Assembly (NCBI GenBank): GCA_963812945.1
Contig: CAWEXD010000008.1
Coordinates: forward strand, 1,240,001-1,304,000
Length of the DNA stretch: 64,000 nt
Direction of reading: 5' to 3'
Source of the DNA: DASRDR01 sp963812945 [NCBI: uncultured Candidatus Rokubacteria bacterium]
Lineage (GTDB): Bacteria > Methylomirabilota > Methylomirabilia > Rokubacteriales
Within the stretch, counting starts at the first letter, position 1. Every line of letters starts with the position of its first letter. The translations under genes were made by a program, and so were the position numbers. Shown one piece after another: positions 31,462-39,995 of this stretch. The notes under the pieces are model-generated. The model saw only the letters and a list, made by a program, of their open reading frames with translations, had not been told where the DNA came from and ran no database searches.

Positions 31462-32088
31462 GTGCCCTTCTCCTTCGAGATGCCGAAGTGGTGGGAGATG
31501 CGGGAAGGGCTGACAATCCCGGCCATCCCGGTGGGCAAGCCGGTCGAGGGGGGGAAGGGCTACCGTCCCGAGCGGAACCCGTACTTCAAGAAGTTCAGCA
31601 CGCGCACGATGCGGCCGGTGGTGAACTTCGACACCTGCGTCAAGTGCACGCTCTGCTGGATCCAGTGTCCGGACAGCTGCTTCGACGTGACACCAGAGGG
31701 GCTGTACGACGCGAACATGGAGTCCTGCTGCGGGTGCGGGGTGTGCGAGGCGGTGTGCCCGGTGAAGGACTGCATCACGATGGTGAACGAGGCCGCATTC
31801 GACGACAACAAGAGCCAGTGGGAGATGTGGCGGCAGGACAAGGACGCGTACCAAGTCTGGGCCAAGGAGAAGATCCAGGACAAGGTCACCACGGTGCGCT
31901 CGCACGGCTTCCGGTACCGGGGCCAGTACGAGGAGGAGCTCGCGGTGGGCGAACTGGAGGTCGGCGGCACCCCCGTGGCCGACGGCATCCCGGGCGAGAA
32001 CATCGAGCGCAAGGGGCGGCACCCGGCGGTCCACACGGACCGGTCGACATCGATTGTGACCGGTGTGGCCGAGGCTCCGGGCGCGTAA
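31462..32088 (+). CDS. 2-oxoacid:ferredoxin oxidoreductase, delta (ferredoxin-like) part
   Basis: 208 residues if started at GTG 31462, which has no ribosome binding site. Clear coding begins about 40 bases earlier in this frame (PIRITEGNDEVPF), supporting fusion to the gamma part. Two [4Fe-4S] motifs: Cys59-62-65-69 (CVKCTLCWIQCP) and Cys89-92-95-99 (CCGCGVCEAVCP). It passes electrons from the TPP centre to ferredoxin. The C-terminal 90 residues are charged and of unclear role. Alpha and beta follow. Confidence 0.82.
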   Translation: MPFSFEMPKWWEMREGLTIPAIPVGKPVEGGKGYRPERNPYFKKFSTRTMRPVVNFDTCVKCTLCWIQCPDSCFDVTPEGLYDANMESCCGCGVCEAVCPVKDCITMVNEAAFDDNKSQWEMWRQDKDAYQVWAKEKIQDKVTTVRSHGFRYRGQYEEELAVGELEVGGTPVADGIPGENIERKGRHPAVHTDRSTSIVTGVAEAPGA

Positions 32089-32113
32089 CCCCGACGGACG
32101 GAGGAGGGTTTCC

Positions 32114-33349
32114 ATGGCAGTCGCGACCAGGCCGGCCGGGGGTGCGGTGGCCGTCGAAGAGCAGGAGATGCTCATCTCGGGCAGCGAGGCCGTCGCCGAG
32201 GCGCTCACGCTGGCCGACATCGACGTCGTCACCGCCTACCCGATCCGGCCCTACGACACGGTGATGCAGGCGATCGCCAAGAAGATCAGCAGCGGCAAGC
32301 TCGTCGCCGAGTACATCGTCGCCGAGGGCGAGCACAGCCAGTTCGAGATCGTGAAGCACGCCTCCACCGTGGGGGCCCGCGTGTTCTGCGGGTCCTCGGG
32401 CGTGGGCTGGATGTACGCGATGGAGGCCATCACGGTCACCCCGGCGCTTCGCGTCCCGATGGTGGCCCTCGTGGGGAACCGCGCGCTGGACGACCCCGGC
32501 GCCTTCGGGGTGGAGCACAACGACGCCCTGTCGGTGCGGGACCTGGGCTGGCTCCTCTGCTGGATCGACACGTCGCAGGAGGCTCTCGACACGACCTTGA
32601 TCGCGTACCGGGTGGCCGAGGACCGGCGGGTGTTCCTGCCGATCGCGATCTCGGCCGACGGCGCCTTCCTCACGCACTCGCAGGCGATCACCAAGGTCCC
32701 GTCCCGCGAGCTGGTCCAGCGCTTCCTCCCCGCGTACAACCGCGGCGATCTGCTGCTGCACCCCGACAACCCGATCACCGTGGCGCCCCAGGTCAACGAG
32801 GACTGGGTCATCGAGATCCGGCGCCAGAACGACGAGGCGACGAGACGCTCGTACACCGTGATCGAGGAAGCGTACGCGGACTTCCGCCACACGTTCGGAC
32901 GGGGGCCAGAGAATCCGTGGTTCGAGGAGTACATGACCGATGACGCGGAGATCGTCCTCATCGGCATGGGCACCCTGTCGCTGCCGGTCAAGGTGGCGAT
33001 CCGGAGCCTGCGCCAGCAGGGCAAGAAGGTCGGCCTGATCCGCCTCCGCTGGTTCCGGCCGTTCCCGTACGAGCAGCTGGCGCACGCCCTCCGGCACGCG
33101 AAGGCCATCGGCGTCATCGACCGGGACTACTCGTTCGGGTCGCCGTTCGGCTCGGGCGTCGTCGCCACCGAGGTGCGGGCGACGCTGTACAACGCGCAGC
33201 ACCGGCCGCCGCTGATCGGGTTCATCTGCGGCCTCGGCGGGCGCGAGGTCACGCTCGAGGACGTCAACAAGGCGGTGGACATCTGCTACGCCGCGGCGGA
33301 CGCCGGCCGAGCGGAGCGCGCGACGTACTGGCTCGGCGTCCGCGAGTGA
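32114..33349 (+). CDS. 2-oxoacid:ferredoxin oxidoreductase, alpha subunit
   Basis: 411 residues; ATG 32114 follows GGAGGAGGG. It matches PorA: GSEAVAEALTLADIDVVTAY, AEYIVAEGEHSQFEIVKHAS, GSSGVGWMYAMEAITV, then the transketolase C-like VGLIRLRWFRPFPYEQLAHA. With beta it binds TPP and oxidises pyruvate or another 2-oxoacid to the acyl-CoA, reducing ferredoxin; the reaction can also run toward CO2 fixation. The substrate cannot be told from sequence. Confidence 0.88.
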   Translation: MAVATRPAGGAVAVEEQEMLISGSEAVAEALTLADIDVVTAYPIRPYDTVMQAIAKKISSGKLVAEYIVAEGEHSQFEIVKHASTVGARVFCGSSGVGWMYAMEAITVTPALRVPMVALVGNRALDDPGAFGVEHNDALSVRDLGWLLCWIDTSQEALDTTLIAYRVAEDRRVFLPIAISADGAFLTHSQAITKVPSRELVQRFLPAYNRGDLLLHPDNPITVAPQVNEDWVIEIRRQNDEATRRSYTVIEEAYADFRHTFGRGPENPWFEEYMTDDAEIVLIGMGTLSLPVKVAIRSLRQQGKKVGLIRLRWFRPFPYEQLAHALRHAKAIGVIDRDYSFGSPFGSGVVATEVRATLYNAQHRPPLIGFICGLGGREVTLEDVNKAVDICYAAADAGRAERATYWLGVRE

Positions 33350-33364
33350 GGGGGAGGGAGACCC

Positions 33365-34390
33365 ATGGCTGAGGCCACCACGTTCACCAACGACACGCAG
33401 GTGCTCCTGCCCTTCAAGGGCGTCAAGAAGGTCACCATCGAGGAGTACTTCACCTCGGGCCACCGGACCTGCCAGGGCTGCGAGTCCGCGCTCGTGATGA
33501 AGCTCATGGTGAAGGCGGCCGGGCCCCGGACGATCGTGCTCGGGTCCACGGGCTGCATGTACGTGGCGAACACCACGTACTACACCACGCCCTGGGTGGT
33601 GCCGTGGATGCACACGCAGCTCGGGTCGTCGGGCTCGGCGGCGCTCGGCACGGCGGCCGGCCTCAAGGCGCTCATGGCGAAGGGCAAGATGAAGGCCGAG
33701 CCGATCAACGTCATCGCCTTCTGCGGCGACGGGGGCGGGGCGGACATGGGGTTGGGGGCGATTTCCGCCACCCTGACCCACAAGGAGTACAACTCCCTGA
33801 TCCTGCTCTACGACAACGAGTCCTACGCCAACACCGACATCCAGCTATCGGGTATGACCCCGTACGGCGCCCATACGACGTTCAGCCCGCCCGGCGCGGT
33901 CAAGCGCATCATCCACACCCGCTGGAAGAAGAACATGGCGGGCATGCTGGCGGCCGGGCATCCGGAGTGCCGCTACGTGGCCACGGTGTGCGCGTCGTAT
34001 GCCGTGGAGATGATGAACAAGGTGCGTCGGGCGCTGACGATCGGCGGGCCGACCTTCATCCACTCCCTCGATCCGTGCCCCAAGGGCTGGGACTACGATC
34101 CGATGCTCTCCCACGAGCTGGGCGAGCTGGCCATCGAGACCGGCATCTTCCCGCTCTACGAGTGCGAGGACGGGGTCGTGAAGTACTACGGGAAGACGAA
34201 GTCGATCGTGGAAGGGCGCAAGCGGAAGCCGGTCCGCGAGTACCTGCTCAAGCAGGGGCGCTTCGCGCACTTCACGGAGGGGGACCTCGAGTACTTCCAG
34301 GCCAAGGTCGACGAGATGTGGGACAACTGGGAGATCCCGGGTGTGGTGTCGTTCCGCAAGGCACCGTCAGTGATCCCGTTGCCCATGTAA
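33365..34390 (+). CDS. 2-oxoacid:ferredoxin oxidoreductase, beta (TPP-binding) subunit
   Basis: 341 residues. TPP/Mg site: GDGGGADMGLGAI (from 121) to LLYDNESYANT (Asn151). The proximal [4Fe-4S] ligands are all there: Cys36 and Cys39 (TCQGC), Cys64 (GSTGCMYV) and Cys238 (DPCPKGW). This full set is typical of PorB of pyruvate:ferredoxin oxidoreductase. It is the last gene before a strong intrinsic terminator. In an organism with such genes it may serve acetyl-CoA oxidation or reductive carbon fixation. Confidence 0.9.
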   Translation: MAEATTFTNDTQVLLPFKGVKKVTIEEYFTSGHRTCQGCESALVMKLMVKAAGPRTIVLGSTGCMYVANTTYYTTPWVVPWMHTQLGSSGSAALGTAAGLKALMAKGKMKAEPINVIAFCGDGGGADMGLGAISATLTHKEYNSLILLYDNESYANTDIQLSGMTPYGAHTTFSPPGAVKRIIHTRWKKNMAGMLAAGHPECRYVATVCASYAVEMMNKVRRALTIGGPTFIHSLDPCPKGWDYDPMLSHELGELAIETGIFPLYECEDGVVKYYGKTKSIVEGRKRKPVREYLLKQGRFAHFTEGDLEYFQAKVDEMWDNWEIPGVVSFRKAPSVIPLPM

Positions 34391-34438
34391 CGGATGACGC
34401 TGGAGACGATGACGCCCGCGCCGGCGTCGCCGATCCAC

Positions 34439-34475
34439 GAGGGGCCGCCAACGGCCGGCGGCCCCTCTCCTTTTT
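34439..34475 (+). terminator. Intrinsic terminator after the oxidoreductase operon
   Basis: GAGGGGCCGCC (34439-34449), loop AACGGCC, GGCGGCCCCTC (34457-34467), then TCC and TTTTT (34471-34475). A perfect 11-bp G+C-rich stem followed by a T-run, the clearest Rho-independent terminator in the window. It separates the oxidoreductase operon from tctCBA. Confidence 0.85.
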
Positions 34476-34515
34476 CCCGAATCCTCCAACGAAGCTCCAA
34501 CGAAGGAGGCATGGA

Positions 34516-35499
34516 ATGATCCACCGTGTCCTGACCGCAGTGGGTCTCCTGGCGTTGCTCCTGACAGCCGGGCTGGCGGTGACCGCCGAAGCCTGGGAGC
34601 CGACGAAGCCCGTGGAGTTCATCGTCCCGGCAGGGACGGGGGGCGGCGCGGACCAGATGGCCCGCCTGATCGCGCCCCTGATCGAGAAGTACAAGCTGTC
34701 GCCGCGGCCCCTCGTGGTGGTGAACAAGGCCGGCGGCGCGGGCGCCGAGGGCTTCACGTACGTGAAGGGCAAGCAGGGCGACGCCCACACGATCATCATC
34801 ACGCTCTCGAACCTGTTCACGACGCCGCTCCACACCGGCGTGCCGTTCAACTGGAAGGACCTCACCCCCGTCGCCCGGCTCGCGCTCGACGAGTTCATCC
34901 TTTGGGTGAACGCTGAGACGCCGTACAAGAGCGCCAAGGAGTACATCGACGCGGTCAAGAAGGGGAAGGACGGCAAGCCCTTCACAATGGGCGGGACGGG
35001 ATCGGCCCAGGAGGACCAGATCATCACGATCCAGCTCGAGCAGGCGCTCGGGCTGAAGTTCACCTACGTCCCGTTCAAGGGCGGCGGGGAGGTCTGCGCG
35101 AACCTGGTCGGCAACCACGTGGACTCGACGGTCAACAACCCGATCGAGTGCGCCGGCCACTGGAAGGCGGGGAGGGTGCGCCCGCTCGCCGTGTTCGACA
35201 CCAAGCGCCTGACGGCCGCCGGCTGGGGCGACATCCCGACGGTGAAGGAAGCCCTGGGCGCCGACATCAGCTACCTGATGCTGCGGGGGATCTTCGGCGC
35301 GCCCGGCATGCCGGCGGAGGCTGTCGCCTTCTACCAGGGCATGCTGCAGAAGGTGTACGACTCGCCGGAGTTCAAGGAGTACCTCGAGCGGGGCGCCCTG
35401 AACCCCGCCTGGCAGACCGGCCCCGAGTTCGTCAAGTGGCTCGAGGGCGCGGAGGCCTTGCACGTGGATCTCATGAAGAAGGGCGGGCTGCTGAAGTAG
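34516..35499 (+). CDS. Tripartite tricarboxylate transporter substrate-binding protein (TctC/BUG family)
   Basis: 327 residues. The signal peptide (LTAVGLLALLLTAGLAVTAEA) ends near residue 26. The BUG fold is marked by KPVEFIVPAGTGGGADQMAR, then VVVNKAGGAGAEGFTYV, NLFTTPLHTG, and YVPFKGGGEVCANLVGNHVD. It binds a carboxylate in the periplasm and passes it to TctAB. The ligand is unknown; many soil bacteria have dozens of such proteins. A 17-bp hairpin separates it from tctB, probably favouring its expression over the membrane genes. Confidence 0.9.
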   Translation: MIHRVLTAVGLLALLLTAGLAVTAEAWEPTKPVEFIVPAGTGGGADQMARLIAPLIEKYKLSPRPLVVVNKAGGAGAEGFTYVKGKQGDAHTIIITLSNLFTTPLHTGVPFNWKDLTPVARLALDEFILWVNAETPYKSAKEYIDAVKKGKDGKPFTMGGTGSAQEDQIITIQLEQALGLKFTYVPFKGGGEVCANLVGNHVDSTVNNPIECAGHWKAGRVRPLAVFDTKRLTAAGWGDIPTVKEALGADISYLMLRGIFGAPGMPAEAVAFYQGMLQKVYDSPEFKEYLERGALNPAWQTGPEFVKWLEGAEALHVDLMKKGGLLK

Positions 35500-35506
35500 C
35501 CGCTGC

Positions 35507-35545
35507 CGGCGCGGCGCTTCCCGTGCGACGGGAGGCGCCGCGCCG
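35507..35545 (+). terminator. Intercistronic hairpin between tctC and tctB
   Basis: A 17-bp stem (16 Watson-Crick pairs and one G-U) with the loop TGCGA. Arms are CGGCGCGGCGCTTCCCG (35507-35523) and CGGGAGGCGCCGCGCCG (35529-35545). There is no T-run. It begins 8 bases after the tctC stop and could stop part of transcription or protect the 3' end of the tctC mRNA. Confidence 0.6.
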
Positions 35546-35601
35546 CGGCTCACGTGCCGCCGTCCGCACTGTCCGGGCGGCTCACCTGGGAGAGAGACCA
35601 C

Positions 35602-36066
35602 GTGCGCACGGCTGACCTCGTCTGCGGGTTGGTCCTCGCGGTCGTCGCAGTGGTCGTCATCGTCGAGGGTCTTCGGCTCGGCATCGGCTGGAGCACCGAC
35701 GGCCCGCAGCCCGGCTTCTTCGTCTTTTACCTGGGCGTGGCGCTCCTCGCCTCGGCCGCGCTCGTCGTCGCCTTCGCCGCCCTGCGGCGGTCGGATGCCC
35801 GACCGTTCCTGAAGGGCGCCCAGCTCCGATCGGTGATGACCGTCCTCGGTCCGGCGGTCCTGATGGTAGGCCTCACGCAGGCGATCGGGCTGTACGTGAG
35901 CGGCGCGATCTACCTCGCGACGTACATGCGGTGGATCGGCCGGCATTCGTGGACGCTGATCGCGCTGGTGGCGATCGGCGTTCCGGTGGCGACCTTTCTC
36001 GTCTTCGAGGTGTGGTTCCTGGTGCCCCTCCCGAAGGGCCCCCTCGAGACGCGGCTCGGGTACTGA
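35602..36066 (+). CDS. Tripartite tricarboxylate transporter small membrane subunit (TctB)
   Basis: 154 residues from GTG 35602, after GGGAGAGAGA. Four hydrophobic helices (LVCGLVLAVVAVVVIVEGLR, FVFYLGVALLASAALVVAFA, VLMVGLTQAIGLYVSGAIYL, WTLIALVAIGVPVATFLVFE) match TctB. It pairs with TctA, starting nine bases after the stop. Sequence conservation in this family is low; the assignment rests on length, topology and context. Confidence 0.85.
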   Translation: MRTADLVCGLVLAVVAVVVIVEGLRLGIGWSTDGPQPGFFVFYLGVALLASAALVVAFAALRRSDARPFLKGAQLRSVMTVLGPAVLMVGLTQAIGLYVSGAIYLATYMRWIGRHSWTLIALVAIGVPVATFLVFEVWFLVPLPKGPLETRLGY

Positions 36067-36075
36067 GAGGCCGCG

Positions 36076-37590
36076 ATGGGAGGGATCGAGGGCCTGATCC
36101 TCGGGTTCCAGGTTGCCATCACGCCGTTCAACCTGCTCCTGGCGGTGGTGGGCATCGTGCTCGGCACCATCATCGGAGTCCTGCCGGGGCTGGGCGGCGC
36201 GAACGGCGTGGCGATCCTCTTGCCGTTGACCTTCACGATGCCGCCGACGTCTGCCATCATCCTGCTGACCTGCATCTACTGGGGCGCGCTGTTCGGTGGG
36301 GCGATCACCTCGATCCTCTTCAACATTCCGGGCGAGCCCTGGTCGGTGGCGACCACGCTCGACGGGTACCCGCTCGCCAAGCAGGGGAAGGGCGCCCAGG
36401 CCCTGACGGCGGCGTTCACCTCGTCGTTCATCGGCGCCCTGTTCGCGATCATCCTCGTCTCCTTCTTCGCCCTGCCGCTGGCCGAGCTCGCGCTCAAGTT
36501 CGGGCCTGCGGAGTTCTTCGCCATCCAGCTCCTGACCTTCTCGAGCTTCATCGGCCTCGGCGGGGGGAGCCCGCTGAAGTCGTTCGCGTCCATCGTGATC
36601 GGGTTCATCCTGGGGGCGATCGGCCTGGACGTCGTCACCGGTCGGCTCAGGCTGACCTTCGGCTCGGTGGAGCTCATGCGCGGCATGTCCTTCATCGTGG
36701 CGGTGATCGGGCTCTTCGGGCTCGGCGAGATCCTGCTCACGGTCGAGGAGGGGCTGCGATTCCGGGGCGTGACGCCGCGGGTGCGCTTCCGCGACATGGT
36801 GGAGACGTGGCGCGAGCTGACCGGATACTGGCGCACGTTCCTGCGCAGCTCGCTGATCGGGTTCTGGATGGGATTCAAGCCGGGCGGCGCCACCCCGGCC
36901 TCGTTCATGAGCTACGGGTTCGCCCGCCGGTTCTCGCGGCACCCGGAGAAGTTCGGGACCGGGGTGCTGGAAGGGGTCGTCGCTCCGGAGACGGCCGCGC
37001 ACGCGGCCGGCGTCGCCGCGATGCTGCCCATGATCACGCTCGGCATCCCGGGCTCCCCCACCGCGGCGGTGATGCTCGGCGGGCTCATGATCTGGGGACT
37101 CCAGCCCGGCCCCATGCTGTTCGTCGAGAAGCCCGAGTTCGTGTGGGGCCTCATCGCGAGCATGTACACGGGCAACGTCATCGGCGTGCTCATGGTGCTC
37201 TTCTTCGTGCCCGCGTTCGCGTCGATCCTTCGGATCCCGTTCGCCATCCTGGTGCCGCTGATCGTCTTCGTCTGCGCCATCGGCGCCTACACCGTGAGCA
37301 ACAGCATGCTCGACATCTGGTACATGGTGGGCTTCGGCATCGTGGGGTACGTCTTCAAGAAGCTCGACTACCCGCTGGCGCCCTTGGTGCTCGCCCTCGT
37401 CCTGGGGGACATGGCCGAGAGCGCGCTTCGCCAGAGCTTGATCATGTCCCAGGGCTCCGTGCTCATCTTCCTGCAGCGGCCGATCTCGGCGGTCATCACC
37501 ATCGCGGCGCTCGTGCTGTTCGCACTGCCGGTGTTCGGCCCGCTCGTGCGCCGGATCCGGCACCGCCCGCCCGAGCCGGCCGGCGCCTGA
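36076..37590 (+). CDS. Tripartite tricarboxylate transporter large membrane subunit (TctA)
   Basis: 504 residues, the usual TctA length, with about ten to twelve membrane helices. The two inverted half-motifs are visible: GIVLGTIIGVLPGLGGANGV near the N-terminus and PMITLGIPGSPTAAVMLGGL in the second half. It drives sodium- or proton-coupled uptake of the carboxylate brought by TctC. The order tctC-tctB-tctA is a common arrangement. The kinase-like/BON gene follows 11 bases later. Confidence 0.93.
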   Translation: MGGIEGLILGFQVAITPFNLLLAVVGIVLGTIIGVLPGLGGANGVAILLPLTFTMPPTSAIILLTCIYWGALFGGAITSILFNIPGEPWSVATTLDGYPLAKQGKGAQALTAAFTSSFIGALFAIILVSFFALPLAELALKFGPAEFFAIQLLTFSSFIGLGGGSPLKSFASIVIGFILGAIGLDVVTGRLRLTFGSVELMRGMSFIVAVIGLFGLGEILLTVEEGLRFRGVTPRVRFRDMVETWRELTGYWRTFLRSSLIGFWMGFKPGGATPASFMSYGFARRFSRHPEKFGTGVLEGVVAPETAAHAAGVAAMLPMITLGIPGSPTAAVMLGGLMIWGLQPGPMLFVEKPEFVWGLIASMYTGNVIGVLMVLFFVPAFASILRIPFAILVPLIVFVCAIGAYTVSNSMLDIWYMVGFGIVGYVFKKLDYPLAPLVLALVLGDMAESALRQSLIMSQGSVLIFLQRPISAVITIAALVLFALPVFGPLVRRIRHRPPEPAGA

Positions 37591-37601
37591 CGGGGGCGGG
37601 G

Positions 37602-38414
37602 ATGCCAGTCGTCGCGATGACCCAGGAGATGGGGAGCCAGGGCTCCGTCATCGCCCAGGAGGTTGCGCGACACCTCGGGTACGAGTTCCTCCGGAACGAC
37701 ATCCTGCGGAGCGCCGCCCGCGAGTATCGCGTCCAAGAGGCCCGGCTCGTGGGGGCCGTGGAGGAGGCGCCCGGTCTCCTCGAGCGGTTCCGCCCGCCCC
37801 GGTTCCGGTACCGCGCGTACCTGGAGGCGGCGGTCCTGGAGGCCGCGCTCCGGGATCACGTGGTGCTCGTGGGGCGGTGGTCGACGCTGTTCCTCCGCGG
37901 GATCCCTCACGCGATCCGCGTGCGCATCTGCGCGCCGCCCGAGGTGCGGACTCGCCGCGTGATGGAGCGGCATGGCATCGACCACGGGACGGCCATCCGG
38001 CGGATCGCGGCCTACGACGACGGTGTCCGGGCCCGCATGCGGCAGATGTTCGATGTCGACTGGACCGACCCGCTCCTGTACGATCTCGTCATCAACACGG
38101 GAGCGGTGGGCGTGGCCACGGCGGTCGGTCAGGTGCTCGGCTTGGCCGGCGCGACCGAGTTCCAGCCGACGGCCGCCTCCCGGCAGCTGGTGGCCGACCG
38201 GGCCCTGGCCGCGCGCATCCGTGCGATCCTGAAGGCGACGGCGTCGAGTGCGCACACGGAGCTCGACGTCCAAGCATCGGCCGGGCACGTGCGAGTGGCG
38301 GGGGTCATCGGGTCGGAGGCGGCGCGGGACGCCGCGCTCGCCACCGTGGGAGGGATAGCCGGAGTGACGGACGTCTCGAGCGAGGTCAAGGTGTTCCGGA
38401 GGCCGGTCCGATGA
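37602..38414 (+). CDS. Cytidylate kinase-like domain fused to a BON domain
   Basis: 270 residues. Residues 1-190 match the cytidylate-kinase-like family: VVAMTQEMGSQGSVIAQEVA with a P-loop-like GSQGS, ARHLGYEFLRNDIL, then RVRICAPPEVRTRRVMERHG and YDLVINTGAVGV. The last 70 residues form a BON-like domain (LDVQASAGHVRVAGVIGSEA, then VTDVSSEVKVF). BON domains usually bind membranes or lipids, so a cytosolic kinase-BON fusion is odd. The P-loop lacks the usual GxxGxGK lysine, so phosphotransfer is uncertain. The stop overlaps the TerC gene. Confidence 0.7.
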   Translation: MPVVAMTQEMGSQGSVIAQEVARHLGYEFLRNDILRSAAREYRVQEARLVGAVEEAPGLLERFRPPRFRYRAYLEAAVLEAALRDHVVLVGRWSTLFLRGIPHAIRVRICAPPEVRTRRVMERHGIDHGTAIRRIAAYDDGVRARMRQMFDVDWTDPLLYDLVINTGAVGVATAVGQVLGLAGATEFQPTAASRQLVADRALAARIRAILKATASSAHTELDVQASAGHVRVAGVIGSEAARDAALATVGGIAGVTDVSSEVKVFRRPVR

Positions 38415-39142
38415 ACTGGGCGGAACTAGGCACGGCCGATTTCTGGTTCCGGTGGATGCAGATCGTGATCCTGGATCTGACGCTCGCCGGCGACAACGCG
38501 CTCGTCATCGCCCTCGCCGTGCGGAAGCTCCCGCCTCGCCAGCAGTGGCAAGGGCGCATCTGGGGGACCTTCGGCGCGGTCGCGCTCCGCATCCTCTTCA
38601 TCGCGATCATCAGCATGCTGCTGCGGGTGCCTCTGCTGCAGGCCGCCGGCGGGGCGGCCCTGCTCTGGATCGCCGTCAAGCTCCTCTCCCAGGAGGGGCA
38701 CGACGAGGCCGACCACCAGGTGCGCCAGGGCACGTCACTCCTCGAGGCCATCTGGATCATCATCGTGGCGGACGTCGTCATGAGCCTCGACAACGTCCTG
38801 GCGATCTCGGGCGCGGCGCACGGAGACATGACGCTGGTCATCTTCGGCGTGGCGCTGTCGATCCCCATCGTGATCTGGGGGAGCGGTCTCCTGGCCCGGC
38901 TGATGGCGCGACTCTGGTGGATCGTGGACCTCGGAGCAGCGATTCTCGGGTGGGTGGCCGGCGAGATGATCCTGGGGGACAAGGTCGTGCAGGGGTGGCT
39001 CGGTGGCCACCCGAGCCCGGTCGTCACCCGCGCGGTCCAGGGGGCGCTCGCCATCTTGGTCATCGTGATCGGCCGCGCCTGGGCCCGTCGGCACGCGCGG
39101 CGCGCGGTGGTGGCTCGCAGTGGATCCCACTCCGGGCACTAG
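38411..39142 (+). CDS. TerC family integral membrane protein
   Basis: 243 residues with seven or so membrane segments. The two TerC signatures are intact: LDLTLAGDNALVIALAVR and VVMSLDNVLAIS, whose acidic residues are thought to bind metal ions. TerC-family proteins export Mn2+ (and others are linked to tellurite resistance). The start overlaps the kinase-like/BON gene (ATGA). No yybP-ykoY riboswitch is seen upstream. Confidence 0.87.
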   Translation: MNWAELGTADFWFRWMQIVILDLTLAGDNALVIALAVRKLPPRQQWQGRIWGTFGAVALRILFIAIISMLLRVPLLQAAGGAALLWIAVKLLSQEGHDEADHQVRQGTSLLEAIWIIIVADVVMSLDNVLAISGAAHGDMTLVIFGVALSIPIVIWGSGLLARLMARLWWIVDLGAAILGWVAGEMILGDKVVQGWLGGHPSPVVTRAVQGALAILVIVIGRAWARRHARRAVVARSGSHSGH

Positions 39143-39911
39143 ACGGCGCCGAGCGACCGGGACCCGGCGTCCCAACGCGGAGTGGCCGAGTCTCGAGCCC
39201 GTCCGCAGCACGCGGATCTACGAGGAGATCGTCCGCCAGATCCGGGTGCTGATCTCCGACGGGCACCTGAAGTCGGGGGACCGGCTTCCGCCGGAGCGGG
39301 ATCTCGCCGAGCGATTCCGTGTCAGTCGAACCTCCGTCCGCGAGGCGATGCGCGCGCTCGAGAGCCGGGGGCTGATCGCCATCCGTCCCGGGGAAGGCGC
39401 CTTCGTGCAGGAGGTCTCGGTCGAGACGCTGATCGAGCCGCTCGCGCTGGTGATCCTCGCCCAGCGCCAGACCATCGTGGACCTCTACGAGGCGCGCCGC
39501 CTCCTCGAGCCGCCCATCGCCCGGCTGGCGGCCCTCCGGGCCAGCCCCGAAGAGGTGGCGGAGATGATCCGGATCCTGGACCAGCAGGGGAACGAGGTCG
39601 CGGCCGGCCGGACCGGCCTGGCCGAGGATGCCGCGTTCCACGCCGCCCTGGTCCACTCGACGCACAACCGGGCGATCACCCGAATCGTGACCACCCTCAT
39701 GGACCTGCTCACCCAGAGCCGCGAGGAGTTCCTGTCGATCCCCGGCCGGCCCGTGCGCTCGCACGGAGACCACCGCCACATCCTGGCCGCGGTCCAGGCG
39801 CGGGACCCCCGGCGCGCCGAGCAGGCGATGCTCGCGCACCTTGTCGGCGTCGAGCGGCTGGTCATGGGGCGCGAGGCGGGTGAGCCCGAGCAGGGCCCAC
39901 CGGGAGGCTGA
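39120..39911 (+). CDS. GntR family regulator, FadR/FCD subfamily
   Basis: 263 residues; GTG 39120 overlaps the terC end by 23 bases. The N-terminal winged helix-turn-helix is SGDRLPPERDLAERFRVSRT, then SVREAMRALESRGLIAIRPG. The FCD ligand domain includes LYEARRLLEPPIARLA, AFHAALVHSTHN and HGDHRHILAAVQARD, whose Asp/His residues normally hold a metal that contacts carboxylate ligands. It lies between the tct operon and an aldolase gene, so it may sense a carboxylate. The FadR-type palindrome at 30749 is a candidate target. Confidence 0.88.
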   Translation: MDPTPGTRRRRATGTRRPNAEWPSLEPVRSTRIYEEIVRQIRVLISDGHLKSGDRLPPERDLAERFRVSRTSVREAMRALESRGLIAIRPGEGAFVQEVSVETLIEPLALVILAQRQTIVDLYEARRLLEPPIARLAALRASPEEVAEMIRILDQQGNEVAAGRTGLAEDAAFHAALVHSTHNRAITRIVTTLMDLLTQSREEFLSIPGRPVRSHGDHRHILAAVQARDPRRAEQAMLAHLVGVERLVMGREAGEPEQGPPGG

Positions 39912-39949
39912 CCAGCCAGCCAAAGCCGCTTCGGCCGAGCCATTTCGGC

Positions 39950-39995
39950 TTGACCCGATCGAGACTTAGGTGATACTCTGATCGGACTGTGTATC
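39950..39995 (+). promoter_or_regulatory. Promoter and inverted repeat before the DapA-family gene
   Basis: TTGACC (39950-39955), an 18-base spacer and TACTCT (39974-39979). GATAC (39972-39976) and GTATC (39991-39995) form an inverted repeat across the -10 and start region. Between them, CTGATCGGACTG resembles the FadR-type site at 30749 but is not palindromic. Probably controlled by the GntR regulator encoded upstream. Confidence 0.45.

Noticed and set aside
34186-37563. A minus-strand open frame of over 1100 codons across tctC, tctB and tctA.
   Set aside because: Low-complexity Asp/Glu/Arg/His-rich translation with no fold, antisense to three conserved transporter genes.
35931-37601. The frame of the kinase-like/BON gene continues open far upstream through tctA.
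   Set aside because: The upstream part is out-of-frame tctA translation. The family match begins exactly at ATG 37602.
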